Assembly (NCBI RefSeq): GCF_000696575.1
Contig: NZ_JMSQ01000022.1
Coordinates: 1-34,708, forward strand
From: Siccibacter colletis
GTDB taxonomy: Bacteria > Pseudomonadota > Gammaproteobacteria > Enterobacterales > Enterobacteriaceae
Direction: 5' to 3'
DNA length: 34,708 nucleotides
Shown: piece by piece, positions 26,222 to 34,708 of the stretch
Layout of the letters: each line of letters starts with the position of its first letter
How positions within the stretch are numbered: the stretch's first letter is position 1
The notes under the pieces: model-generated
What the model was told of the DNA's origin: nothing
Seen by the model: only the letters and a program-made list of their open reading frames with translations
Databases searched by the model: none
Position numbers and translations under genes: made by a program

Positions 26222-27103
26222 TTGAGCACACCCGAAATTCCCCTGATTTATGACCTGCACAGCCACACCACCGCGTCGGACGGCGTATTGACCCCCGAGC
26301 AGCTGGTGCATCGCGCCGTTGAAATGCGCGTTGGCACGCTGGCGATCACGGACCATGACACCACCCAGGGTATCGCCCCGGCACGGGCAGAAATTGCGCG
26401 CGCCGGCCTGCCGCTGACGTTGATCAACGGCGTTGAAATTTCCACGCTGTGGGAAAATCACGAGATCCATATCGTCGGGCTCAACATGGACATTGACCAT
26501 CCGGCGCTGGTTCAGCTGCTGGCCGAACAGGCAGACAAGCGCCGTCAGCGGGCGGTGATGATGGCGGAGCGCCTCGCTAAAGCGCGTATTCCCGGTGCGC
26601 TGGAAGGGGCGCAGCGTCTGGCCGATGGCGGGGCAGTTACCCGCGGCCACTTCGCCCGGTTTCTCATCGAAGACGGGCGTGCGAACAACATGGCCGATGT
26701 TTTCAAACATTATCTGGCGAAAGGGAAAACCGGCTATGTCCCGCCGCAGTGGTGTACAATAGAACAAGCCATTGATGTCATTCATCATTCCGGTGGGCTT
26801 GCCGTCGTTGCGCACCCCGGTCGCTACGGTCTCTCCACAAAGTGGTTGAAACGGCTACTGGCGTGGTTCGCGGAAAAGGGCGGCGATGCAATGGAGGTCG
26901 CGCAGTGCCAGCAGGCACCTAATGAGCGCAGCCAGCTTAGCGCCTGGGCCGGGCAGTATGGGCTGCTTGGCTCGCAGGGATCCGATTTTCATCAGCCCTG
27001 CGCCTGGATTGAGCTTGGCCGTAAACTCTGGATGCCGGCAGGCCTTGAGCCAGTATGGGCACGCTGGACGCCACCGGAAGCGATACAAAGAGAGGTAGTA
27101 TGA
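26222..27103 (+). CDS. rnm: Rnm (YciV), PHP-domain 5'-3' exoribonuclease / 3',5'-nucleotide bisphosphate phosphatase
   Basis: This PHP-family metal enzyme hydrolyses 3',5'-nucleotide bisphosphates and is reported to trim 5' ends of small RNAs and 5S rRNA in E. coli. The start is TTG 26222, chosen because GGAG lies five bases upstream and the 293-residue length equals E. coli; no in-frame ATG fits. Metal ligands of the PHP site are visible: H13 and H15 in DLHSH, D20, D44-H45-D46 in ITDHDTT, then HEIHIVG, AHPGRY and GSDFH. It is divergent from the trp operon and overlaps yciO by four bases. Confidence 0.93.
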   Translation: MSTPEIPLIYDLHSHTTASDGVLTPEQLVHRAVEMRVGTLAITDHDTTQGIAPARAEIARAGLPLTLINGVEISTLWENHEIHIVGLNMDIDHPALVQLLAEQADKRRQRAVMMAERLAKARIPGALEGAQRLADGGAVTRGHFARFLIEDGRANNMADVFKHYLAKGKTGYVPPQWCTIEQAIDVIHHSGGLAVVAHPGRYGLSTKWLKRLLAWFAEKGGDAMEVAQCQQAPNERSQLSAWAGQYGLLGSQGSDFHQPCAWIELGRKLWMPAGLEPVWARWTPPEAIQREVV

Positions 27104-27720
27104 GCCAGTTCTTCTATATTCATCCCGATAACCCACAGCAGCGGCTGATCAACCAGGCCGTTGAGATCGTCCGTAAGGGCGGCGTGATTATCTACCCGAC
27201 CGACTCCGGTTACGCTCTGGGCTGTAAGCTCGAAGATAAAGGCGCGATGGAGCGCATCTGCCGCATTCGTCATCTGCCGGACGGGCATAACTTCACCCTG
27301 ATGTGCCGCGATTTGTCGGAGTTATCTACCTATTCGCATGTCGATAACGTGGCGTTCAGGCTGATAAAAAACAATACGCCCGGCAACTACACCTTTATCC
27401 TGAAAGGGACGAAAGAGGTGCCGCGCCGCCTGTTGCAGGAGAAGCGTAAAACCATCGGCCTGCGCGTGCCGTCGAATCCTATTGCGATAGCGTTGCTGGA
27501 AGCGCTGAACGAGCCGATGCTCTCGACGTCGCTGATGCTGCCCGGGAACGAGTTTACCGAGTCCGATCCGGATGAGATTAAGGATCGGCTGGAGAAGCAG
27601 GTGGATTTGATTATTCACGGCGGCTATCTGGGCCAGCAGCCTACTACGGTTATCGATCTTACCGATGACGCCCCGGTGATCCTGCGTGAAGGGGTGGGCG
27701 ACCTCACACCGTTCCTGTAA
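27100..27720 (+). CDS. yciO: YciO, YrdC/Sua5-like protein
   Basis: YciO belongs to the YrdC/Sua5 family, whose best known members make threonylcarbamoyl-AMP for tRNA modification; the role of YciO itself is unclear. I chose ATG 27100, which overlaps the rnm stop (ATGA) and follows AGAGGT, giving 206 residues starting MSQFFYIHPDNPQQRLI, the E. coli length. The nucleotide and threonine site region GGVIIYPTDSGYALGCKL is intact. The tail PTTVIDLTDDAPVILREGVGD is also typical. It is translationally coupled to rnm. Confidence 0.94.
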   Translation: MSQFFYIHPDNPQQRLINQAVEIVRKGGVIIYPTDSGYALGCKLEDKGAMERICRIRHLPDGHNFTLMCRDLSELSTYSHVDNVAFRLIKNNTPGNYTFILKGTKEVPRRLLQEKRKTIGLRVPSNPIAIALLEALNEPMLSTSLMLPGNEFTESDPDEIKDRLEKQVDLIIHGGYLGQQPTTVIDLTDDAPVILREGVGDLTPFL

Positions 27721-27727
27721 ATGTCAT

Positions 27728-27748
27728 GCCGCCGCACCCTGCGGCGGC
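27728..27748. terminator. Hairpin between convergent yciO and the small secreted-protein gene
   Basis: GCCGCCGCA, loop CCC, TGCGGCGGC gives a perfect 9-bp stem seven bases after the yciO stop codon. Neither side has a good T-run, so it may protect 3' ends or act with Rho rather than terminate alone. Confidence 0.5.
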
Positions 27749-27761
27749 GTTAACACGCTGA

Positions 27762-28007
27762 CTATTCCGCTTCCTCCACCACAAAATTCCCGCCTTTGTT
27801 TTTAATGACGTAGCGGAGATCATCATCGCACACCACGGTCACCGAGCCGCCAAAGGCCGCAGGGTAGACGCCGTTGACCAGGTTACAGGGGTGTCCGGCC
27901 TGACGAATCAGGGACTGAGACTGTGCTTTGATGGTTGCGGAACCGGTGTCCGCTGCCAGCGCTGCGCCGCAGGTGAAACTCAACAGCAGTAACAGAGTTT
28001 TGTTCAT
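27762..28007 (-). CDS. Small secreted (periplasmic) protein of unknown function
   Basis: The 81-residue product begins with a clear signal peptide (MNKTLLLLLSFTCGAALA, cleavage likely before ADTG). This leaves about 63 residues with two cysteines (HPCNLVNG and TVVCDDD) placed to form one disulphide in the periplasm. The mature part ends DLRYVIKNKGGNFVVEEAE. A TAAGGAAAT sequence precedes ATG 28007. I do not recognise the family. It sits between yciO and rluB, where E. coli K-12 has the membrane gene yciQ, but it bears no resemblance to YciQ. Its own A/T-rich upstream region suggests separate transcription. Confidence 0.75.
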   Translation of the reverse strand: MNKTLLLLLSFTCGAALAADTGSATIKAQSQSLIRQAGHPCNLVNGVYPAAFGGSVTVVCDDDLRYVIKNKGGNFVVEEAE

Positions 28008-28171
28008 TATTATTTCCTTATAATTATTACTGTTCTTACTAATTCATCGGCATTATTACCCGGGTAATTAATCGTTAATTACGATTACCTAACGTAAATC
28101 AAACACATAGATAACTTATTCTGCCTCCCTTTCAGCCGGGTAATCAGCGCCGGGCGCACTGAATAAATGCC

Positions 28172-28200
28172 GTTACAGCAGCCAACAAAGCAGGTATAAT
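28172..28200 (+). promoter_or_regulatory. Candidate rluB promoter
   Basis: A perfect -10 TATAAT (28195-28200) has GTTACA (28172-28177) 17 bases upstream, matching the -35 consensus at four of six positions. It would give an rluB leader of about 85 bases. Confidence 0.45.
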
Positions 28201-28292
28201 ATCCGGTCTGAAAAAACGTAATACGTTGATTTTCTACCCTATTTAGTACACCCACTCCGACGCCTGGGAAGGCGACACTCAAAGGAAGCTCC

Positions 28293-29207
28293 ATGAGCGA
28301 AAAGTTACAGAAAGTCCTGGCGCGCGCAGGTCACGGGTCGCGCCGCGAAATCGAAGCCAAAATTGAAGCCGGTCGCGTGAGCGTTGATGGCAAAATTGCC
28401 ACCCTCGGCGACCGCGTAGAAGTGACGCCAGCCCTTAAAATCCGCATTGACGGTCACCTGGTTGCGGTCAAAGAATCGGTAGAGCAGATCTGCCGCGTGC
28501 TGGCGTATTACAAGCCGGAAGGCGAGCTGTGCACCCGCAACGATCCGGAAGGTCGCCCGACGGTATTCGATCGCCTGCCAAAACTGCGCGGCGCGCGCTG
28601 GATCGCGGTAGGCCGTCTCGACGTCAATACCTGCGGTCTGCTGCTGTTCACCACCGATGGCGAGCTGGCGAACCGTCTGATGCACCCGAGCCGCGAAGTT
28701 GAGCGTGAATACGCCGTGCGTGTGTTTGGTGAAGTGGACGACGCAAAAATCCGTGAGCTGGGCCGCGGCGTACAGCTGGAAGACGGTCCGGCGGCGTTTA
28801 AAACCATTCGCTTTACCGGCGGGGAAGGCATCAACCAGTGGTATAACGTCACCCTGACCGAAGGGCGTAACCGTGAAGTGCGTCGCCTGTGGGAAGCGGT
28901 AGGCGTGCAGGTGAGCCGTCTTATTCGCGTGCGCTACGGCGACATCCTGCTGCCAAAAGGCCTGCCGCGCGGCGGCTATACCGAACTGGATCTCGCACAG
29001 ACCAACTATCTGCGCGAACTGGTGGAATTAACGCCGGAAACCGCCAGCAAAGTGGCAGTTGAGAAAGATCGTCGCCGCATGAAGGCGAACCAGATCCGCC
29101 GGGCGGTAAAACGCCACAGCGAAATCAACAATAACAACACCCGTCGCAGCAGCAGTAGCCGTCCCGGCAGCACGCGTCAGGGCAGTACCCGCAACAAAAA
29201 CAGCTAA
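28293..29207 (+). CDS. rluB: RluB, 23S rRNA pseudouridine(2605) synthase
   Basis: RluB converts U2605 of 23S rRNA to pseudouridine during large-subunit maturation. The 304-residue protein has an N-terminal S4 RNA-binding domain (about 1-60, [18 protein letters not shown]). A RsuA/RluB-type catalytic domain follows, with Asp110 in [17 protein letters not shown]. The tail after about residue 255 is low in complexity and rich in Arg, Asn and Ser. Start ATG 28293 follows AAAGGAAG. It is convergent with btuR over a hairpin. Confidence 0.96.
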   Translation: MSEKLQKVLARAGHGSRREIEAKIEAGRVSVDGKIATLGDRVEVTPALKIRIDGHLVAVKESVEQICRVLAYYKPEGELCTRNDPEGRPTVFDRLPKLRGARWIAVGRLDVNTCGLLLFTTDGELANRLMHPSREVEREYAVRVFGEVDDAKIRELGRGVQLEDGPAAFKTIRFTGGEGINQWYNVTLTEGRNREVRRLWEAVGVQVSRLIRVRYGDILLPKGLPRGGYTELDLAQTNYLRELVELTPETASKVAVEKDRRRMKANQIRRAVKRHSEINNNNTRRSSSSRPGSTRQGSTRNKNS

Positions 29208-29213
29208 TCCTTT

Positions 29214-29239
29214 CGGCTCCCCCATGACGCGGGGAGCCG
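29214..29239. terminator. Hairpin between convergent rluB and btuR
   Basis: CGGCTCCCC, eight-base loop, GGGGAGCCG. The 9-bp stem is perfect but T-runs are poor on both sides, so terminator function is only likely. Confidence 0.55.
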
Positions 29240-29242
29240 CTC

Positions 29243-29833
29243 TCAGTAGTCGATCCCCAGTTGCGCCTTAATACCGGCATCAAACGCATGTTTGACCGGG
29301 CGCATCTCGGTCACCGTATCGGCTACTGCCGTGATGTCGCGGTGACAGCCGCGCCCGGTGATAATCACCGTCTGCTGCGCGGGGCGATTTTGTAACGCCG
29401 TCAGCACCGTTTCCAACGGCAGGTAGTCGTACGCCACCATATAGGTAAGCTCATCCAGCACCACCAGATCCAGCGCCGGATCAGCCAGCATCCGTTCCGC
29501 GTGCTGCCAGACGGCGAGGCAGGCGGCGGTGTCGGTTTCGCGATTCTGTGTATCCCAGGTAAATCCCGTTGCCATCACCTGGAACTCCACGCCGTGTGGC
29601 TCCAGCAGGTTGCGCTCGCCGTTGGGCCATTCACCTTTGATGAACTGAATGACAGCCGCTTTTTTACCGTGACCGATGGCGCGCGTGACCGTGCCGAAGG
29701 CGGCGGTGGTTTTACCTTTCCCGTTGCCGGTAAATACCATCAGGATGCCGCGCTCTTCCTGGGCGGCCGCGATACGGGCATCCACTTTTTCTTTTACTTT
29801 TTGCTGGCGCTGCTGGTGGCGATCGTCACTCAT
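29243..29833 (-). CDS. btuR: BtuR (CobA), cob(I)alamin adenosyltransferase
   Basis: BtuR transfers the adenosyl group of ATP to reduced cobalamin or its precursors, giving adenosylcobalamin. The 196-residue length matches E. coli. The P-loop GNGKGKTT is at 36-43, preceded by a charged N-terminal helix (residues 1-28). ALDLVVLDELTYMVAYDYL holds the conserved acidic region, and VIITGRGCHRD follows. Its ATG overlaps the yciK stop codon by four bases, so the two genes are coupled. Confidence 0.96.
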   Translation of the reverse strand: MSDDRHQQRQQKVKEKVDARIAAAQEERGILMVFTGNGKGKTTAAFGTVTRAIGHGKKAAVIQFIKGEWPNGERNLLEPHGVEFQVMATGFTWDTQNRETDTAACLAVWQHAERMLADPALDLVVLDELTYMVAYDYLPLETVLTALQNRPAQQTVIITGRGCHRDITAVADTVTEMRPVKHAFDAGIKAQLGIDY

Positions 29834-30591
29834 TCGGCAATACCCGCTTTGCGGCCCGGCTGCGCGTCCACGCTCATGCCGGTTTTACGACGGCTGTCAT
29901 CTCCCATCAACCAGAGGTAAACCGGCATAATATCGCGCGGCGTTTTTAATTTGCCGGCGTCTTCGGTCGGGAAGGCGCTGGCGCGCATTTTGGTACGCGT
30001 TCCACCCGGATTGATACAGTTAACCCGCAGGTTATGCTGTTTATACTCTTCGGCCAGCACCTGCATCATCCCTTCAGTGGCGAATTTTGATACCGCATAG
30101 GCACCCCAGTCGGCGCGGCCCTGACGGCCTACGCTGGACGTAGTAAAGACCAGCGAACCGGAATCGGACTTCAACAGCAGAGGCAGCAGCGCCTGGGTCA
30201 GGAAAAAGGTAGCGTTAACATTAACCTGCATCACCTCCAGCCAGCGCGATTCCTGCTGCTGATCCATTGGCACGATATCCCCGAGCACGCCGGCATTGTG
30301 CAGCACGCCGTCGAGGCGCGGCGCCATCGCTTCAACCTGCTGCGCCACCGCATCACAGTTCGCGCGGGTCGCGGTCGCCATGTCCAGCACCGCCCACTGC
30401 GGCAGCGCGTAACCCTGCTGGTGGATTGCCTGCGCAACCTGCTGCAGCTTTTCTTCGTTGCGCCCGAGCAGAACAAGCTGCGCGCCGTAGCGGGCGTAGG
30501 TGAGTGCAGCTTCTTTACCGATACCGTCGGTGGCGCCAGTGACGAGGATAATGCGGTTTTGCAGCAGATCGTATTGAGGTTGGTAGTGCAC
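29830..30591 (-). CDS. yciK: YciK, short-chain dehydrogenase/reductase
   Basis: YciK is a cytoplasmic classical SDR oxidoreductase whose substrate is unknown. In the 253-residue protein the cofactor loop TGATDGIG is at 18-25 and NAG is at 99-101. The catalytic residues are S152, Y165 and K169 (YAVSK). R44 in LLGRNEEKL suggests NADP preference, by analogy with other SDRs. The tail DAQPGRKAGIAE is typical of YciK. It is the first gene of the yciK-btuR pair and is divergent from sohB. Confidence 0.95.
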   Translation of the reverse strand: MHYQPQYDLLQNRIILVTGATDGIGKEAALTYARYGAQLVLLGRNEEKLQQVAQAIHQQGYALPQWAVLDMATATRANCDAVAQQVEAMAPRLDGVLHNAGVLGDIVPMDQQQESRWLEVMQVNVNATFFLTQALLPLLLKSDSGSLVFTTSSVGRQGRADWGAYAVSKFATEGMMQVLAEEYKQHNLRVNCINPGGTRTKMRASAFPTEDAGKLKTPRDIMPVYLWLMGDDSRRKTGMSVDAQPGRKAGIAE

Positions 30592-30846
30592 GGAAGGCTC
30601 CTGTGGCCGGCGTCGTTGCTAAGCGGCCCGTTTCATGTCGCGTTGGTCCCCGCTTTATGCCTCAATATGACAGTGAATTCAATCAGCCCGGAGGAGACAA
30701 TCCGCGTGGTTAACATTTTGCAAAGGTTTCACGGCAATGAAGAAATTTAGGAAGCTGCCTCGCATGTTTATAGTTGAGGCGAGACGCAACTACCCGCGTC
30801 GGGTAGACTGTAACAATTGTGAATGCTTGATATTAAGGCGGAATCT

Positions 30847-31896
30847 GTGGAATTACTTGCTGAGTATGGATTGTTCTTAGCCAAAATCGCAACGGTGGTG
30901 GTCGCTATTGCCATTGTCGTTACCCTGATTGTGAACGTGGCGCAGCGTAAAAAGCAGCATAAGGGAGAGCTGCGGGTAACCAACCTGAGTGAAGAGTATA
31001 AAGAGATGCAGGAAGAGGTGGCCGTTGCTTTCCTCGAGCCGCATGAACAAAAAGCCTGGCACAAAGAGCAGAAGAAAAAGCGTAAGCAGGAGGCCAAAGA
31101 GGCCAAAGCACGGGCGAAACGTGGAGAACGCGCCGCGCCGGGCAAATCGAAAGTCTATGTGCTCGATTTTAAGGGCAGCATGGATGCGCACGAAGTGGGA
31201 TCGCTGCGCGAGGAAGTCACCGCCGTGCTGGCAGTAGCGAAACCGCAGGATGAAGTGCTGGTGCGTCTCGAAAGCCCCGGCGGCGTGGTTCACGGCTACG
31301 GGCTTGCCGCCTCACAGCTTCAGCGTCTGCGCGAGCGTAATATTCCGCTTACCGTGGCGGTAGATAAAGTTGCCGCCAGCGGCGGGTATATGATGGCCTG
31401 CGTGGCAAACAAAATTGTCGCAGCACCTTTTGCCATTCTCGGCTCCATTGGGGTGGTGGCGCAGATCCCTAACTTTAACCGCCTGCTTAAGCGTAACGAC
31501 ATCGACATCGAACTGCATACCGCCGGTCAGTACAAACGTACGCTGACGCTGCTGGGCGAAAACACCGACGAGGGGCGTGAAAAGTTTCGTGAAGATCTGA
31601 ATGAAACGCACCAGCTTTTTAAAGCATTTGTTCACGAAATGCGTCCATCTTTAGATATTGACGCAGTCGCCACCGGGGAGCACTGGTACGGTATTCAGGC
31701 GAAGGAAAAAGGGCTGGTGGATGAGGTTTCGACCAGCGATGACCTGCTGCTGACGCTGATGAAGCAGCACGACGTGGTTTCTATCCGGTTTGCCCAGCGT
31801 AAAAAACTGATGGATCGCTTCACGGGTAGCGCAGCGAAAAGCGCAGAAGGCGTGTTGCTGCGCCTCTGGCAGCGTGGTCAGAAACCGCTGCTGTAG
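30847..31896 (+). CDS. sohB: SohB, inner-membrane peptidase of the S49 family
   Basis: SohB is a predicted inner-membrane serine protease related to signal-peptide peptidase SppA; it was found as a multicopy suppressor of htrA (degP) loss in E. coli. I chose GTG 30847, giving 349 residues starting (M)ELLAEYGLFLAKI as in E. coli; the frame can start earlier at 30823 without support. An N-terminal membrane segment (about 10-32) is followed by a charged helical linker (45-98). The S49 domain has nucleophile S178 in VAASGGYMMA and a probable general-base lysine in GQYKRTLTLLGENT. A small dyad CTACCC-GCGTC-GGGTAG (30790-30806) lies upstream. It is convergent with yciN. Confidence 0.95.
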   Translation: MELLAEYGLFLAKIATVVVAIAIVVTLIVNVAQRKKQHKGELRVTNLSEEYKEMQEEVAVAFLEPHEQKAWHKEQKKKRKQEAKEAKARAKRGERAAPGKSKVYVLDFKGSMDAHEVGSLREEVTAVLAVAKPQDEVLVRLESPGGVVHGYGLAASQLQRLRERNIPLTVAVDKVAASGGYMMACVANKIVAAPFAILGSIGVVAQIPNFNRLLKRNDIDIELHTAGQYKRTLTLLGENTDEGREKFREDLNETHQLFKAFVHEMRPSLDIDAVATGEHWYGIQAKEKGLVDEVSTSDDLLLTLMKQHDVVSIRFAQRKKLMDRFTGSAAKSAEGVLLRLWQRGQKPLL

Positions 31897-31908
31897 CAGT
31901 AATAAAGA

Positions 31909-31935
31909 AGCGAGGCATGAGCCTCGCTTTTTTTT
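31909..31935 (+). terminator. Rho-independent terminator after sohB
   Basis: AGCGAGGC, loop ATGA, GCCTCGCT, then a run of T residues reaching into the yciN stop codon. An adenine-poor opposite flank makes it mainly a sohB terminator. Confidence 0.88.
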
Positions 31936-32185
31936 ACTCCTGCAGATGATATTTCTCAGAAAGCGTGTGGGCCAGATACTTGAACATATTAAATGCCGCG
32001 GTGCTTTTCGAGGTTGGCAGGCCCTGCTCATCAAGAAAGTACTCGCCGCCGAAAACCAGCACGCCGTTTTTCTGCGTAACGCTGGTAGCCACCATCCCGG
32101 CAATGTAGTCGTCATGTGCACGGATGAGGCGGTTAGCTTCGGCCAGCAGACGTTCACTATCGATAGGTTGGGTAGTTTCTTGCAT
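31934..32185 (-). CDS. yciN: YciN, DUF2498 family protein
   Basis: YciN is a small cytoplasmic protein of unknown function, 83 residues as in E. coli. It starts [21 protein letters not shown] and has the typical [13 protein letters not shown] and [12 protein letters not shown] stretches. AAGGAG precedes ATG 32185 at normal distance. It is divergent from topA and convergent with sohB. Confidence 0.94.
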   Translation of the reverse strand: MQETTQPIDSERLLAEANRLIRAHDDYIAGMVATSVTQKNGVLVFGGEYFLDEQGLPTSKSTAAFNMFKYLAHTLSEKYHLQE

Positions 32186-32588
32186 ATTTTTAGCTCCTTA
32201 CAAACTGACGTAAGTGTACTGCTGTCCCCGGGCGCAGCGCAAATTTCCCCTGCTACAAACAGGGTTATCGCAGGAGGGCGCTTTCTGGCATGAACCCTGA
32301 TTGCATGCTAATAAAGTTGCGTAACGAATTTTATCAGGTAGAGTGTGACGCTTTCATAAATCAGGCATCAGATTTGCTTGACATTCGACCGAACTTCCGT
32401 CGCGCCGCAACGGCTGAGAGAGAAAGAGACGTTATTTCAGTAACGTGTGCTTTGTGAACAACAGGCGTTAACAGGATGCGGGGTTGATATCTGCTGACGC
32501 TGCCGCGATATTAAACGGCACGTTGTCAGCAGCAGGATATCCGGCAAGCGACGACTTCCTGGACGAAACACATTAGGTAAAGGTGAAT
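32186..32588 (+). promoter_or_regulatory. topA upstream region with a long imperfect hairpin in the presumed leader
   Basis: No gene is seen in these 403 bases. A weak promoter pair (TTGCGT, 16-17 bases, TAGAGT, near 32318-32346) and the stretch GCTTGACATTC near 32372 are possible transcription signals; E. coli topA has several promoters including a heat-shock one. Close to the gene, GATATCTGCTGAC (32486-32498) with GCCG pairs, with small bulges, with 32516-32541 (CGGC...GTCAGCAG...GATATC). This forms a hairpin of about 17 pairs some 50 bases before the topA start. Function is not known. Confidence 0.45.
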
Positions 32589-34708
32589 ATGGGTAAAGCT
32601 CTCGTTATCGTTGAGTCCCCGGCAAAAGCCAAAACGATCAATAAATATCTGGGAAATGACTACGTGGTTAAGTCCAGCGTTGGTCACGTCCGGGATTTGC
32701 CGACCAGTGGCTCAGCTTCGAAAAAGAGCGCGAACTCTGCCTCCACCAAAACGGCGAAAAAAGCCAAAAAGGATGAACGCGGCGCGCTGGTTAATCGCAT
32801 GGGGGTCGATCCCTGGCATGAGTGGGAAGCACAATATGAAGTGCTGCCCGGTAAAGAAAAGGTGGTTTCCGAGCTGAAAGCCCTGGCTGAAAAAGCTGAC
32901 CACATCTATCTCGCAACCGACCTTGACCGCGAAGGGGAAGCCATCGCATGGCACCTGCGGGAAATCATCGGCGGCGACGACAAACGCTACAGTCGCGTAG
33001 TGTTTAATGAAATCACTAAAAACGCCATTCGCCAGGCGTTTGAGAAACCGGGTGAGCTGAACCTCGACCGTGTCAACGCCCAACAGGCGCGCCGCTTTAT
33101 GGATCGCGTAGTGGGCTATATGGTATCGCCACTGCTGTGGAAGAAAATCGCCCGCGGCCTGTCTGCCGGACGCGTTCAGTCCGTTGCGGTGAGACTGGTG
33201 GTGGAGCGCGAGCGTGAAATTAAAGCATTCGTCCCGGAAGAGTACTGGGAAGTCGATGCTACGTTAGCAACACCGGGCGGCGATTCGCTGCCGGTGCAGG
33301 TGACGCACCAGAATGATAAGCCATTCCGCCCGGACAACCGCGAACAGACCATGGCCGCGGTCAGCGTGCTGGAAAAGGCACGTTACAGCGTGCTGGAGCG
33401 CGAAGATAAGCCGACCAGCAGCAAGCCTGGCGCACCCTTTATTACCTCCACCCTGCAACAGGCGGCGAGTACCCGTCTGGGCTTCGGCGTGAAGAAAACC
33501 ATGATGATGGCTCAGCGTCTGTATGAAGCGGGTTACATCACCTATATGCGTACCGACTCCACCAACCTGAGTCAGGATGCCATCAGCATGGTGCGGGGTT
33601 ATATTGACAGCAGCTTCGGTAAAAAATACCTGCCGGAGTCGCCGAACCAGTACGCCAGCAAAGACAACTCTCAGGAAGCGCATGAAGCCATTCGTCCTTC
33701 CGACGTGAGCGTGGTTGCCGAGTCGCTGAAGGACATGGAAACCGACGCCCAGAAGCTGTACCAGCTGATCTGGCGCCAGTTCGTGGCCTGCCAGATGGTA
33801 CCGGCCCAGTATGACTCCACGACGCTGACCGTTGGCGCGGGCGAGTTCCGCCTGAAGGCGCGCGGTCGTATCCTGCGCTTCGATGGCTGGACCCGTGTGA
33901 TGCCGGCGCTGCGTAAAGGCGATGAGGATCGCACCCTGCCTGCGGTAAATCAGGGTGACACGCTGTCGCTGATTGAACTGATGCCTGCTCAGCACTTCAC
34001 TAAACCGCCTGCGCGCTTCAGCGAAGCGTCGCTGGTAAAAGAGCTGGAAAAACGCGGTATTGGTCGTCCGTCTACCTATGCATCCATCATTTCGACCATT
34101 CAGGATCGTGGCTATGTGCGGGTTGAAAACCGCCGTTTCTACGCCGAAAAAATGGGTGAAATCGTCACCGATCGCCTGGAAGAGAACTTCCGCGAGCTGA
34201 TGAACTACGACTTTACCGCGCAGATGGAGAGCAGCCTCGACCAGGTGGCGAACCATCAGGCCGAGTGGAAAAAGGTACTGGACAACTTCTTCAGCGACTT
34301 TACCAAGCAACTCGATACCGCTGAAAAAGATCCTGAAGAGGGCGGTATGCGCCCGAATCAGATGGTGCTGACGACCATCGATTGCCCGACCTGCGGTCGC
34401 AAGATGGGTATCCGTACCGCCAGTACCGGCGTGTTCCTCGGTTGCTCAGGCTATGCGCTGTCGCCGAAAGAGCGCTGCAAAACCACCATCAATCTGGTGC
34501 CTGAGAACGAAGTTCTGAACGTGCTGGAAGGTGACGATGCTGAAACTAACGCGCTGCGCGCCAAACGCCGCTGTCAGAAATGCGGCACGGCGATGGACAG
34601 CTACCTTATCGATCCCAAGCGTAAGCTGCACGTCTGCGGTAACAACCCGGGCTGTGACGGCTACGAGATCGAAGAGGGCGAGTTCCGCATCAAGGGTTAC
34701 GATGGTCC
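32589..34708 (+). CDS. topA: TopA, DNA topoisomerase I (3' end beyond the window)
   Basis: TopA relaxes negatively supercoiled DNA by a transient single-strand break. The frame starts at ATG 32589 behind AAAGGTG and is open to the right edge: 706 of about 865 codons are visible. The Toprim domain has E9 in [12 protein letters not shown] and the DLD-x-E acids (D111, D113, E115) in [15 protein letters not shown]. The catalytic tyrosine is Y319 in [11 protein letters not shown] (TAT at 33543), exactly the E. coli number. Tetracysteine zinc ribbons begin at C599 (CPTCG...CSGY...RC) and C662 (CQKCG...CGNNPGC); the third lies outside. Confidence 0.98.
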   Translation, partial: MGKALVIVESPAKAKTINKYLGNDYVVKSSVGHVRDLPTSGSASKKSANSASTKTAKKAKKDERGALVNRMGVDPWHEWEAQYEVLPGKEKVVSELKALAEKADHIYLATDLDREGEAIAWHLREIIGGDDKRYSRVVFNEITKNAIRQAFEKPGELNLDRVNAQQARRFMDRVVGYMVSPLLWKKIARGLSAGRVQSVAVRLVVEREREIKAFVPEEYWEVDATLATPGGDSLPVQVTHQNDKPFRPDNREQTMAAVSVLEKARYSVLEREDKPTSSKPGAPFITSTLQQAASTRLGFGVKKTMMMAQRLYEAGYITYMRTDSTNLSQDAISMVRGYIDSSFGKKYLPESPNQYASKDNSQEAHEAIRPSDVSVVAESLKDMETDAQKLYQLIWRQFVACQMVPAQYDSTTLTVGAGEFRLKARGRILRFDGWTRVMPALRKGDEDRTLPAVNQGDTLSLIELMPAQHFTKPPARFSEASLVKELEKRGIGRPSTYASIISTIQDRGYVRVENRRFYAEKMGEIVTDRLEENFRELMNYDFTAQMESSLDQVANHQAEWKKVLDNFFSDFTKQLDTAEKDPEEGGMRPNQMVLTTIDCPTCGRKMGIRTASTGVFLGCSGYALSPKERCKTTINLVPENEVLNVLEGDDAETNALRAKRRCQKCGTAMDSYLIDPKRKLHVCGNNPGCDGYEIEEGEFRIKGYDG

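Overview
The window is a chromosomal segment of an enterobacterium close to Escherichia, Klebsiella and Enterobacter. Gene order largely follows the E. coli K-12 adhE-opp-cls-tonB-trp-topA stretch, the proteins look like close orthologues of the K-12 ones, and hand-counted samples of core genes are near 58% G+C. An Enterobacter-like genus is my best guess, not a demonstrated one.

Layout. 1-1181: 5' two-thirds of the coding start of adhE (minus strand, cut by the window edge), with a structured upstream region. 1494-2309: an Ile/Thr-rich 13-codon reading frame, then ychE. 3089-8700: the complete oligopeptide permease operon oppABCDF behind a long leader. 8748-9590: a voltage-gated K+ channel gene with a C-terminal zinc ribbon. 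9612-11438 (minus): yciU and clsA. 11584-11757: small gene yciY. 11825-12121 (minus): yciI. 12334-13056: tonB, convergent with yciA. 13627-16482 (minus): a three-gene gtr O-antigen glucosylation cassette of lower G+C, lying between yciA and yciB. 16631-18441 (minus): yciB, yciC and a YkgJ-type cysteine-cluster gene. 18725-19360: ompW. 19409-26083 (minus): the whole trp operon trpLEDCBA with promoter, operator and attenuator. 26222-27720: rnm-yciO. 27762-28007 (minus): a small secreted protein. 28293-29207: rluB. 29243-30591 (minus): yciK-btuR. 30847-31896: sohB. 31934-32185 (minus): yciN. 32589 to the edge: topA, cut at its 3' end.

Functions. Several units concern uptake and envelope: peptide import (Opp), energised outer-membrane import (TonB), an outer-membrane porin-like barrel (OmpW), cardiolipin synthesis (ClsA), O-antigen glucosylation (Gtr) and cobalamin activation (BtuR). 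The trp genes form a tightly coupled operon controlled by TrpR and by attenuation. Fermentation (AdhE) and OmpW carry upstream sites consistent with oxygen and nitrate control.

Differences from K-12 worth attention: the gtr cassette is inserted between yciA and yciB; kch is missing from its usual place beside clsA, while a different K+ channel lies downstream of oppF; yciQ is missing and a small secreted protein stands there; and yciEFG is missing between ompW and trpA. The least expected signal is the 13-codon Ile/Thr-rich frame with a near-complete Shine-Dalgarno sequence upstream of ychE, whose family is assigned to neutral amino-acid transport. No tRNA, rRNA, insertion sequence or CRISPR array was seen.
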